Origin: Giesbergeria sp.
GTDB lineage: Bacteria; Pseudomonadota; Gammaproteobacteria; Burkholderiales; Burkholderiaceae_C
Direction: 5' to 3'
NCBI GenBank assembly: GCA_017987055.1
Contig: JAGNUJ010000046.1
Location: 1-11,776, forward strand
DNA: 11,776 nt
Below are positions 1 to 6,369 of this stretch, piece after piece. The position numbers and the translations under genes are program-made. The first letter of the stretch is position 1; the number at the start of each line of letters is the position of its first letter. The notes beneath the pieces were generated by a model that saw only the letters and a list, made by a program, of their open reading frames with translations, was not told the DNA's origin and did no database searches.

Positions 1-46
1 GCGCAGCTTTGAAGTGCCGGCCGGCTTATGAGGCACAAAGCTGCGC
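1..46 (-). terminator. Hairpin after the chemotaxis receptor gene, probable intrinsic terminator
   Basis: An exact 11-bp inverted repeat pairs GCGCAGCTTTG (1-11) with CAAAGCTGCGC (36-46). A further 4-bp stem (TGCC 15-18 with GGCA 32-35) can stack inside it, and the loop holds the palindrome GCCGGCCGGC (16-25). On the minus strand the stem begins directly after the receptor's TGA (47-49). The T-tract that would confirm an intrinsic terminator would lie outside the window, so the terminator role is inferred from position and stem quality. Confidence 0.65.
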
Positions 47-1627
47 TCATGCACTGGCAGCGGTTGGTTGCTGCGCAGTGCCATCACCGACATTGAATAC
101 CGACACCACCTGTGACAAGTGCTGGGCTTGGTCGCGCATGGCGGTGGCGGCGGCGGTGGACTCTTCAACCAACGCGGCGTTTTGCTGCGTCATCTGGTCG
201 AGGTTAGTCACCGCTTGGTTGACCTGCGCAATGCCGTCGCGCTGCTCAGTGGCGGCGGCGGTGATTTCGCCAATCAGGTCGCTCACGCGCTGCACGCTGC
301 TGACGATCTCGGTCATGCTGTTGCCGGCTTGGGCCACCTGCTGCGAACCGGTCTGGACGTTTTGCACCGAGGCATCAATCAGCGCCTTGATTTCTTTCGC
401 TGCCTCGGCCGAGCGCCCGGCCAAGCTGCGCACCTCACTGGCGACGACGGCAAAACCGCGCCCTTGCTCGCCGGCGCGCGCCGCTTCCACGGCAGCGTTC
501 AGCGCCAAGATATTCGTCTGGAAAGCAATCGAGTCGATCACGCCAATGATGTCGGCAATCTTGCGCGAGCTGCTGGTGATCTGCTCCATGCTGGCGACGA
601 CTTGGCCGACCACTTCGCCGCCGCGCGTGGCTGCATGGGCGGCGGTGCCGGCCAGCTGATTGGCTTGGCGTGCGGTGTCGGCCGACTGGGTCACGGTGCT
701 GGTCAGCTGCTCCATGCTGGCGGCGGTTTGCTGCAGATTGGCGGCGGTTTGCTCGGTGCGCGCCGACAGGTCTTGGTTGCCCATCGCAATTTGCGTTGAG
801 GCGCTCGATACCGACTCCACCCCCGAGCGCACATCACCCACCACGCCGCGCAGGCGTGCCGCCATCGCCGAGAGCGAGCGCAGCAGGTGGCCCAGCTCGT
901 CTTTGCGCTCATCGTCGGCGCTGGCGGTCAAGTCGCCACTGGCAATGCGGTCGGTCAGTTCCACGGCGCGCTGCAAAGGCTGTGTCATCGAGCGCACCAG
1001 CATATGAGCGAGCAACATGCCTACAGCCAGCAACACCGCTGCCATGCCCGCACCCGTCCAATAGGTCAGGGTGCGCTGGCGGTCGCCGCCCTGCTTAGCT
1101 TGGTCGCGCTGGCTTTCTTGCAGCTGCACAAAGGCATCTTGCAACGCGGCGTATTGCACCGTCACCGGCTTGAATTGCTCTTCAATGATTTGCACCGCCC
1201 CTTCCATGCCACCGGCTTGGCGGGCCTCTTGGGCTTTGAGGCTGAAGACGCGCATCTGGTTGCGCTGCTGCGCCATGCGTGCCAACAACTGCTGGTCTTG
1301 CGCCGACGTCGCCTCCGCTTCCAGCTGTTTTTGCAGCGCGACGACATTGCCGCTGCTGACCTCGACCAACTTTTGGGTGTGCAAAATCAATTCGTCATCG
1401 GTAGACACCGACAGCACATAGGCGCGCTCGACGTTGAGCTGGCTCAGTGCCTTCCAGCGCAGCGCTGTTGAGATGCGGTCTTCGTTGACCTGAATCGCTG
1501 TGGCTACGTCTTGCCCGGCCTGCTCAAGAAAATAAAACAAGCCCGAACCCAGCCCCAGCAAAGTCAGCATCGAGCCCAAAATAATCGCCCACAGTTTGTG
1601 GGCGACGGGAATGTGGTTGAAATTCAT
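47..1627 (-). CDS. Methyl-accepting chemotaxis protein (membrane receptor, 4-helix-bundle sensor)
   Basis: A transmembrane chemoreceptor of about 526 residues that passes ligand information to CheA/CheW and is adapted by CheR/CheB methylation. A short cytoplasmic N-terminus is followed by membrane helix 1 (about 12-34), a helical periplasmic domain (about 40-186) that looks like a four-helix-bundle sensor, membrane helix 2 (about 187-211), a HAMP domain (about 212-264, with the usual Pro after the helix) and the coiled-coil signalling domain. The hairpin tip is textbook: [20 protein letters not shown], then [18 protein letters not shown], near 364-400. Gln/Glu-rich helices such as [18 protein letters not shown] are the likely methylation regions. 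The C-terminus (QQPTAASA) lacks the NWETF-type CheR/CheB tether. I chose the ATG at 1627 because AAGG lies 5 nt upstream and the family usually begins a few residues before helix 1; an in-frame ATG at 1663 would add 12 residues but has no ribosome-binding site. The ligand cannot be told from the sequence. Confidence 0.95.
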   Translation of the reverse strand: MNFNHIPVAHKLWAIILGSMLTLLGLGSGLFYFLEQAGQDVATAIQVNEDRISTALRWKALSQLNVERAYVLSVSTDDELILHTQKLVEVSSGNVVALQKQLEAEATSAQDQQLLARMAQQRNQMRVFSLKAQEARQAGGMEGAVQIIEEQFKPVTVQYAALQDAFVQLQESQRDQAKQGGDRQRTLTYWTGAGMAAVLLAVGMLLAHMLVRSMTQPLQRAVELTDRIASGDLTASADDERKDELGHLLRSLSAMAARLRGVVGDVRSGVESVSSASTQIAMGNQDLSARTEQTAANLQQTAASMEQLTSTVTQSADTARQANQLAGTAAHAATRGGEVVGQVVASMEQITSSSRKIADIIGVIDSIAFQTNILALNAAVEAARAGEQGRGFAVVASEVRSLAGRSAEAAKEIKALIDASVQNVQTGSQQVAQAGNSMTEIVSSVQRVSDLIGEITAAATEQRDGIAQVNQAVTNLDQMTQQNAALVEESTAAATAMRDQAQHLSQVVSVFNVGDGTAQQPTAASA

Positions 1628-1692
1628 GCCAGCCTTGTCGAAAAATACGCTGCCAGCGTGCATTCAATGGAAGGCCAGCAGCGGTGCATCGG

Positions 1693-1726
1693 AAACACTT
1701 GATTACATTAATCTTACATAGTGTTT
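1693..1726. repeat. Nested inverted and direct repeats between divergent genes, possible operator
   Basis: AAACACT (1693-1699) and AGTGTTT (1720-1726) form an exact 7-bp dyad around a second dyad, GATTA (1701-1705) and TAATC (1709-1713). TTACAT also occurs twice in direct orientation, at 1703-1708 and 1714-1719, exactly 11 bp apart, about one helical turn. The block is much more AT-rich than its surroundings and lies upstream of the minus-strand receptor gene. On the minus strand a weak promoter (TTTACC at 1747-1742, CACTAT at 1723-1718) would overlap the right arm, so a bound protein could control the receptor. The binding protein is unknown; regulation is inference. Confidence 0.35.
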
Positions 1727-1784
1727 ACCTCTTTCCACCTTGGTAAAGACCCGCCCCGCAGCAGGCGCCAGCCAAGTCTCTGTC

Positions 1785-1812
1785 CTGACCAAATCCACCC
1801 GAGTCCTACAAT
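1785..1812 (+). promoter_or_regulatory. Sigma-70-type promoter of the PHP gene, predicted leaderless transcript
   Basis: The -10 hexamer TACAAT (1807-1812) matches five of six consensus bases. A candidate -35 CTGACC (1785-1790) matches four of six at a 16-bp spacing. Transcription would start about seven bases after the -10, at 1819-1820, which coincides with the GTG start codon at 1820. No Shine-Dalgarno sequence could then be present on the message. Confidence 0.5.
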
Positions 1813-1819
1813 CGCCCCC

Positions 1820-2683
1820 GTGTCTACCACCCTCAACGCCGATCTGCACTGCCACTCTGTGGTCTCCGACGGCACGCTCACCCCCGAAGCACTCGCCCAG
1901 CGCGCCCAGCGCAGTGGTGTGCAACTGTGGGCCCTGACTGACCACGACGAAATCAGCGGCCAGCACCGCGCCAGCGCCGCCGCGCACGCGCACGGTATGG
2001 ACTATTTGACCGGCACCGAAATCTCTGTCACGTTTGCTGGCACCACCGTACACATCGTTGGACTGGGGTTTGATGCCGACAACGCCGCTTTGACTGCGGG
2101 TTTGGCCGCCACCCGTGGCGGGCGCGACAGCCGCGCCCAAGCAATGGCGCAAGATTTAACGCGCGTCGGAATCCACGGCGCTTATGAAGGCGCGTTGCAA
2201 TATGTCAGCAACCCGGCGCTGATTTCGCGCACGCACTTTGCGCGCTTTTTGGTCGAAACCAAAGCCTGCAAAGACACCAGCGAGGTGTTTCGCAAATACT
2301 TGGTCGAAGGCAAACCCGGCTTTGTGCCGCACCGCTGGGCAGCGCTGGGCGACGCGGTGCGCTGGATTACACAGGCTGGCGGCATGGCGGTGATTGCGCA
2401 CCCGGCGCGCTACCGGCTCACCGCCAATGAAGAATTCGCGCTGTTTTCTGAATTCAAACAGCACGGCGGCCAAGGGGTAGAAGTAGTCACTGGCAGCCAC
2501 TCGGTGGCCGAGTACGCCGAATACGCCGACATGGCGCGCGAGTTTGGCCTCGCTGCCTCGCGCGGTAGCGACTTTCACAGCCCGGACGAATCACACACCG
2601 AATTGGGCAGCCTGCCGCCCCTGCCACGCGGCGTCACGCCGGTGTGGGAGCTGCTAGCCAAACGCATCCTACGCGCCGCGTAA
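1820..2683 (+). CDS. PHP-domain phosphoesterase, YciV/RNase AM (Rnm) family
   Basis: A 287-residue metal-dependent phosphoesterase of the polymerase-and-histidinol-phosphatase (PHP) superfamily. The metal ligands are visible: DLHCHS (residues 8-13), LTDHDE (39-44), the later VIAHPARY segment and GSDFH near the C-terminus. Length and motif order match the YciV family, whose E. coli member is a 5'-3' exoribonuclease (RNase AM) that trims 5' ends of small RNAs and rRNA; the same role here is inferred from family membership. The reading frame stays open to a GTG at 1721, but the extra N-terminal residues are rich in Pro and Arg and unlike the family, and the good promoter lies inside that stretch, so GTG 1820 is preferred. 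The gene leads a run of four plus-strand genes; in E. coli the yciV and yciO homologues are also neighbours. Confidence 0.85.
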   Translation: MSTTLNADLHCHSVVSDGTLTPEALAQRAQRSGVQLWALTDHDEISGQHRASAAAHAHGMDYLTGTEISVTFAGTTVHIVGLGFDADNAALTAGLAATRGGRDSRAQAMAQDLTRVGIHGAYEGALQYVSNPALISRTHFARFLVETKACKDTSEVFRKYLVEGKPGFVPHRWAALGDAVRWITQAGGMAVIAHPARYRLTANEEFALFSEFKQHGGQGVEVVTGSHSVAEYAEYADMAREFGLAASRGSDFHSPDESHTELGSLPPLPRGVTPVWELLAKRILRAA

Positions 2684-2718
2684 AAGCAACCAATAAACAT
2701 ATTGAAAGACTGCACGCT

Positions 2719-3354
2719 ATGGCACAGCTTTTTGAAATCAACCCCGACAACCCGCAGCCGCGCCTGCTCAAGCAAGCCGCCGCGCTGCTGCAAAAAGGCT
2801 CGGTACTGGCCGTGCCAACCGATTCAAGCTACGCCTTGGTCTGCCAAATCGACGACAAAAACGCGGTTGACCGCCTGCGCCGCATTCGCCAAGTGGACGA
2901 TAAACACCACCTGACGCTGCTGTGCCGCGACCTGTCTGAGCTGGCCAACTACGCCCGCGTCGATAACCGCCAGTTTCGCCTGCTCAAGCTGGCTACACCG
3001 GGCGCTTACACCTTCATCTTGGAAGCCTCCAAAGAAGTGCCGCGCCGCCTGAGCCACCCGTCGCGCAAAACCATAGGCCTGCGTGTGCCTGAGCACAAAA
3101 GCCTGCAACTGCTGTTGGAATTACACGGCGGCCCGCTGCTGGCGACCACGCTGATTCCGGCGGGCGAGACCGAGCCGCTGAACGACGCGCAAGACATCCG
3201 CGCGCGCTATGAAAAGCTGCTCGATGGCGTCGTCGATGCCGGCGCTTGCCCGCTGGCACCCACTTCGGTCATCGACCTGACGCCGATGGACAAGGGCGAC
3301 GATCCGGTGGTGCTGCGCCAAGGACGCGGCAGTTTGTCGGCCATTGGCCTGTAA
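2719..3354 (+). CDS. YciO-type Sua5/YrdC/TsaC-fold protein (L-threonylcarbamoyladenylate synthase-like)
   Basis: A 211-residue cytoplasmic protein close in length to E. coli YciO. The conserved core begins at about residue 24 with a KGSVLAVPTDSSYAL segment (PTD at 33-35) and continues through an Arg-rich helix, DKHHLTLLC (61-69) and SHPSRKTIGLRVP (112-124). The His-His before the TLLC strand and the SHPSRKTIG motif fit YciO better than TsaC/Sua5, which carry a KRP...KP signature. The TsaC family makes threonylcarbamoyl-AMP for tRNA t6A37; YciO proteins share the fold, but their physiological role is less settled. The ATG at 2719 is chosen because the frame upstream overlaps the PHP gene and encodes nothing family-like. 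It lies 35 bp after the PHP stop, probably in the same transcript. Confidence 0.9.
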   Translation: MAQLFEINPDNPQPRLLKQAAALLQKGSVLAVPTDSSYALVCQIDDKNAVDRLRRIRQVDDKHHLTLLCRDLSELANYARVDNRQFRLLKLATPGAYTFILEASKEVPRRLSHPSRKTIGLRVPEHKSLQLLLELHGGPLLATTLIPAGETEPLNDAQDIRARYEKLLDGVVDAGACPLAPTSVIDLTPMDKGDDPVVLRQGRGSLSAIGL

Positions 3355-3376
3355 CAAAGCGACGCGGTAGCTGCTG

Positions 3377-4045
3377 ATGGAAATCACGCCCCTCATCCAA
3401 ACCATTCTGATTTACGCCCTGCCGGTGCTGTTTGCCATCACCGTGCACGAAGCGGCCCACGGCTACGCGGCGCGCTATTACGGCGACCACACCGCCGACC
3501 GGCTCGGGCGCATCACGCTGAACCCGCTCAAGCACATCGACCCGGTCGGCACCATCGTGATGCCGCTGGTGCTTTACATCGCCACCTCGGGCGCGTTTTT
3601 GTTTGGCTACGCCAAGCCGGTGCCGGTCAACTTTGGCAATCTGCGCAACCCCAAGCGCGACATGGTGTGGGTGGCGTTAGCGGGGCCAGCATCCAACTTT
3701 TTTCAGGCGGTTGGTTGGAAGCTGCTACTGATTGTGTTGGTGGTGTCGGGCGTAGAAGAGCCGTTTTTTGTCGAGATGGCGCAGGGCGGTGTGCTGGTTA
3801 ATTTGGTGATGTGGGCATTCAACCTCTTTCCGCTGCCACCGCTGGACGGCGGGCGCATTCTGGTCGGCCTGCTGCCTTACAAGCAAGCCCACCAAGTCTC
3901 GCGCATTGAGCCGTATGGCTTTTTTATCGTCATGGCGCTGGTGCTGGCCGGTGTGGTCACCTCCATTTGGCTGCTGCCGCTGATGCAGCTGGGCAATGGC
4001 GCGATCAACCTGTTAATGAGCCCGCTCGTCGCCTTATTGCGTTAA
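3377..4045 (+). CDS. Site-2 protease family intramembrane metalloprotease (peptidase M50, compact type)
   Basis: A 222-residue polytopic membrane protein with the active-site motif HEAAH (24-28) in the first membrane helix and the second zinc-ligand motif, NLFPLPPLDGGR (149-160), in a later helix. Four or five further hydrophobic stretches are visible. It has no PDZ domain and is much shorter than RseP, placing it in the compact soil/bacterial S2P group (YwhC-like). Such enzymes cleave substrates within the membrane; the substrate here is unknown. It starts 22 bp after the YciO stop with no strong ribosome-binding site, suggesting co-transcription. Its stop codon lies in the first unit of a 9-bp tandem repeat. 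Confidence 0.9.
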   Translation: MEITPLIQTILIYALPVLFAITVHEAAHGYAARYYGDHTADRLGRITLNPLKHIDPVGTIVMPLVLYIATSGAFLFGYAKPVPVNFGNLRNPKRDMVWVALAGPASNFFQAVGWKLLLIVLVVSGVEEPFFVEMAQGGVLVNLVMWAFNLFPLPPLDGGRILVGLLPYKQAHQVSRIEPYGFFIVMALVLAGVVTSIWLLPLMQLGNGAINLLMSPLVALLR

Positions 4046-4071
4046 TTGCGTTAATTGCGTTAATTGCGTTG
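4036..4071 (+). repeat. 9-bp tandem repeat, four units, creating four in-frame stop codons
   Basis: Three exact copies of ATTGCGTTA (4036-4044, 4045-4053, 4054-4062) are followed by ATTGCGTTG (4063-4071). The protease stop TAA (4043-4045) spans the first two units. Because the unit is three codons long, the protease frame reads Leu-Arg-stop in every copy (TAA, TAA, TAA, TGA). Gain or loss of units would leave the protein unchanged but alter the distance to trpS. Confidence 0.9.
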
Positions 4072-4104
4072 ATTTTTCTTTTTTCTGATTTTTAGAGTTT
4101 TTCA

Positions 4105-5418
4105 ATGAGCAAACCGAAAATAACGCGCTACCTCACCGGCATTACCACCACCGGCACGCCCCACTTGGGCAACTTTGTCGGCTCGATTCGCCCCTCTGTT
4201 GCCGCCAGCAAAACGCCGGGTGTCGAGAGCTTTTACTTTCTGGCCAACTACCACGCACTCATCAAGTGCGAAGACCCCGAGCGCATCCAGCGCTCGTCGC
4301 TGGAGATTGCCGCCAGCTGGCTGGCCGCCGGCCTCGACCCCGAGCAGGTGGCGTTTTACCGCCAGTCCGACATCCCAGAAATCACTGAGCTGACGTGGCT
4401 GCTGACCTGCACCACCGGCAAAGGCCTGCTCAACCGCGCCCACGCCTACAAAGCCGCGCAAGACAAAAACCAAGCCACCGGGCAAGGCGCCGACGACGGC
4501 GTGACCGCGGGCCTGTTCATGTACCCGGTGCTGATGGCCGCCGACATCTTGCTGTTCAAAGCCAACAAAGTGCCAGTGGGGCGCGACCAAATCCAGCACA
4601 TCGAAATGGCACGCGACATGGGCGCGAGCTTTAACCACCTGTATGGTGAGCATTTCGTGCTGCCCGAAGCGGCGGTGGACGAGCACGTTGCCACGCTGCC
4701 CGGTCTGGACGGTCGCAAGATGAGCAAGAGCTACGACAACACCATCCCGCTGTTTAGCAGCCGCGAGCAGTTGCGCAAGCTGATTGGCGCCATCCTGACC
4801 GACTCGCGCGCGCCGGGCGAGGCCAAAGAGGTCGAAGGCTCGGCGCTGTTTCAGATGTACCAAGCCTTTGCCAGCGAGAGCGAAACCGCCGCGTTGCGCC
4901 AGCAATACGCCGACGGCATTGCTTGGGGCGACGCCAAACAGGTGCTGTTCGACTGCGTCGATAACGCCATCGCCCCGATGCGCGCGCACTACCAAGAGCT
5001 GATCAGCAACCCCGCGCGCATCGAGCAAACCCTGCTGGCCGGTGCCGAGCGCGCCCGCACCGTCGCCACGCCGTTGATGCGCGAACTGCGCAGCGCCGTC
5101 GGCCTGCGCAGCTTGGTGCAAGTGGCCGCCCCCCAAAAGGCCGACAAAGCCCACAAGGCCGCCCTGCCCAGCTTCAAGCAATACCGCGAACAAGACGGCA
5201 AGTTCTACTTCAAATTCGTCGCAGCCGACGGCCGCTTGCTGCTGCAAAGCACCGGCTTTGACGCGCCCAAAGCGGCAGGGCAAGCCATTGGCCAGCTGCA
5301 GCAAGCGCTGCCCGGCGCATGGCAAGACCACGCCGCCCACCTGCAACTGGCCGAAGGCGTCAGCGCCGCCGACGTCAGCGCCGCCCTGCAAGCCTTGACC
5401 GAGGCCGCCGCTGCCTGA
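4105..5418 (+). CDS. trpS: Tryptophan--tRNA ligase, long form with extra C-terminal domain
   Basis: Class I aminoacyl-tRNA synthetase that charges tRNA-Trp. The N-terminus (ITRYLTGITTTGTPHLGN) carries the HIGH-equivalent TPHLGN at 18-23, and KMSKS is exact at 205-209. The catalytic and anticodon-binding parts end near residue 335. A linker and an additional domain of about 80-100 residues follow (total 437, against about 330 for E. coli TrpRS). The extra part contains FKQYREQDGKFYFKFVAADG at about 357-376 and then LLLQSTGFDAPKAAGQAIG, which resembles the small DUF1508/YegP fold. Long TrpRS forms of this type are known in some beta- and gamma-proteobacteria. The 59-bp gap upstream holds the 9-bp repeats and a pyrimidine-rich AT tract with only a weak AGAG before the ATG. 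I see no T-box or leader peptide. Confidence 0.97.
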   Translation: MSKPKITRYLTGITTTGTPHLGNFVGSIRPSVAASKTPGVESFYFLANYHALIKCEDPERIQRSSLEIAASWLAAGLDPEQVAFYRQSDIPEITELTWLLTCTTGKGLLNRAHAYKAAQDKNQATGQGADDGVTAGLFMYPVLMAADILLFKANKVPVGRDQIQHIEMARDMGASFNHLYGEHFVLPEAAVDEHVATLPGLDGRKMSKSYDNTIPLFSSREQLRKLIGAILTDSRAPGEAKEVEGSALFQMYQAFASESETAALRQQYADGIAWGDAKQVLFDCVDNAIAPMRAHYQELISNPARIEQTLLAGAERARTVATPLMRELRSAVGLRSLVQVAAPQKADKAHKAALPSFKQYREQDGKFYFKFVAADGRLLLQSTGFDAPKAAGQAIGQLQQALPGAWQDHAAHLQLAEGVSAADVSAALQALTEAAAA

Positions 5419-5436
5419 GCAGCGCCTTACTCTCTC

Positions 5437-5485
5437 TTTTTTGATAGCTATCACCGCATGTATCTAAAGGGCTAGAGGCCTAAAA
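5437..5485 (+). repeat. Short Comamonadaceae-type intergenic repeat, copy A
   Basis: The element runs from a T-tract through the palindrome GATAGCTATC (5443-5452) to GGGCTAGAGGCC (5469-5480) and a short A-tract. The 37 bases from ATAGCT to GAGGCC align without gaps to copy B at 7249-7285, with 25 of 37 identical; both ends are exact and the middle is diverged. From memory, this pattern is frequent between genes in Comamonadaceae genomes. It lies 18 bp after the trpS stop. No convincing trpS terminator is visible, so the element may serve as a 3' end or stability structure (inference). The rest of the 192-bp gap holds a weak 5-bp stem (TGTGC 5497-5501, GCACA 5510-5514) and nothing else I can name. 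Confidence 0.7.
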
Positions 5486-5569
5486 CACTGTTATTTTGTG
5501 CTGAAAAACGCACATCGTTAACTATTGTCACAGGCCGATGAGGGCGGGGGATTTGGGTGTTTCGCTTTC

Positions 5570-5575
5570 TATACT
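5570..5575 (+). promoter_or_regulatory. Possible -10 element of the signalling operon
   Basis: TATACT matches the -10 consensus at five of six positions and would start transcription near 5582, about 29 nt before the ATG at 5611. No good -35 hexamer lies at the right distance (the region is G-rich), so an activator-dependent promoter is possible. The predicted leader is C-rich and has no Shine-Dalgarno sequence. Confidence 0.3.
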
Positions 5576-5610
5576 GAAACGCACCTCCACTCCCCCTTTG
5601 CACCACTGCC

Positions 5611-6318
5611 ATGCGTATTGCAGCCTTGGACGACGACCTGCTCCAGCTTGAATTTATTGGCCAAATTCTGCAGTCACAAGGACACAGCTGCCACACCTTT
5701 GCCACTGGCACCGCCTTGCTGGAGGCGCTGCGCAGCAACCCCAACGCGTTTGAGCTGCTCATCGTCGATTGGGAACTGCCCGACGCCAGCGGCCCCGAGA
5801 TCGTGCAATGGATGCGCCAGCACATCAGCGCCTCACTGCCGATTTTGTTCATCACGCACCGGCAAGAAGAACGCGACATCGTGCGCGGCCTCGAATCGGG
5901 GGCGGACGACTTTATGGCCAAACCGGTGGGGCGCGGCGAGTTGCAGGCGCGGGTAGCCTCGCTGCTGCGCCGCGCTTACCCACACCACGGCGCTGACAGC
6001 GTGCTGGAGTTTGGCCCTTATAGGTTTTTTCCAGAAACCCGCACACTGGAAATCAACGGCGTGCCTACCGAGCTGCGCCATCGCGAGTACGAACTGGCGC
6101 TGTACCTGTTCCAAAACAAAGGCCGCCTGCTGACGCGCGAGCACCTGCGCGAAACCATTTGGGGGCAGGTGCCAGAGATGAACTCGCGCACGCTGGACAC
6201 GCATATCTCGCGCGTGCGCACCCAGCTAGATTTGCGCCCGGCCAATGGCTACCTGATCACGTCGGTGTATGGCGTCGGCTATCGCTTTGAAAGCGTCGAA
6301 AGCGCCGACTTGGTGTAG
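5611..6318 (+). CDS. OmpR/PhoB-family response regulator (receiver plus winged helix)
   Basis: A 235-residue two-component transcription regulator. The receiver domain (about 1-120) has the acidic cluster DDD at 7-9, the phosphoacceptor Asp53 in LLIVDWELPD, the switch Thr82 in LFITH and the invariant Lys104 in FMAKP. The C-terminal winged-helix domain (about 135-230) shows the OmpR pattern: a strand carrying RTLEINGVPTEL, the helix LRHREYELALYLFQNKGRLL, the recognition region NSRTLDTHISRVRTQL and the wing YLITSVYGVGYRFE. It is the first gene of a three-gene unit, with the LysM-FecR gene 51 bp downstream and the CHASE2 histidine kinase third, so the kinase is the obvious cognate partner. Its target genes cannot be read from this window; autoregulation is possible but no binding-site repeats are evident upstream. 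Confidence 0.95.
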   Translation: MRIAALDDDLLQLEFIGQILQSQGHSCHTFATGTALLEALRSNPNAFELLIVDWELPDASGPEIVQWMRQHISASLPILFITHRQEERDIVRGLESGADDFMAKPVGRGELQARVASLLRRAYPHHGADSVLEFGPYRFFPETRTLEINGVPTELRHREYELALYLFQNKGRLLTREHLRETIWGQVPEMNSRTLDTHISRVRTQLDLRPANGYLITSVYGVGYRFESVESADLV

Positions 6319-6353
6319 GGTGCCGGCCTTACGAGGGCTTTCCAAGCCCCACC
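6319..6353 (+). other. Intercistronic hairpin between response regulator and FecR genes
   Basis: GGGCTT (6335-6340) and AAGCCC (6344-6349) form an exact 6-bp stem with a 3-nt loop. GGTG (6319-6322) and CACC (6350-6353) can extend it, with a 12-nt bulge on the left. It starts at the base after the regulator's TAG. No T-tract follows, so it is more likely an RNA processing, stability or attenuation element that lowers downstream expression than a full terminator. Function is inferred. Confidence 0.4.
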
Positions 6354-6369
6354 GAAAGACACACAGTCA

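Noticed and set aside
1628-1663. Upstream ATG for the chemoreceptor
   Set aside because: It has no ribosome-binding sequence, whereas the ATG at 1627 has AAGG at good spacing and gives the usual short cytoplasmic N-terminus.
1721-1819. Upstream GTG start for the PHP protein
   Set aside because: The added 33 residues are not family-like, and the best promoter lies inside this stretch.
4046-4104. Tryptophan-responsive leader (T-box or Trp-rich leader peptide) before trpS
   Set aside because: The gap is too short; it has no specifier-loop structure and no Trp-codon run, only repeats and a pyrimidine-rich tract.
5419-5445. Intrinsic terminator directly after trpS
   Set aside because: The T-run at 5437-5442 has no GC-rich stem before it; it belongs to the repeat element.
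4102-5454. A 450-codon open frame on the minus strand opposite trpS
   Set aside because: It mirrors trpS exactly in extent, has a low-complexity Gly/Ala/Val/Gln-rich translation and no recognisable motif, and arises from GC-biased codon use; trpS has complete catalytic motifs.
5437-5485. CRISPR or mobile-element end
   Set aside because: Only two dispersed diverged copies occur, with no regular spacers and no transposase gene in the window.
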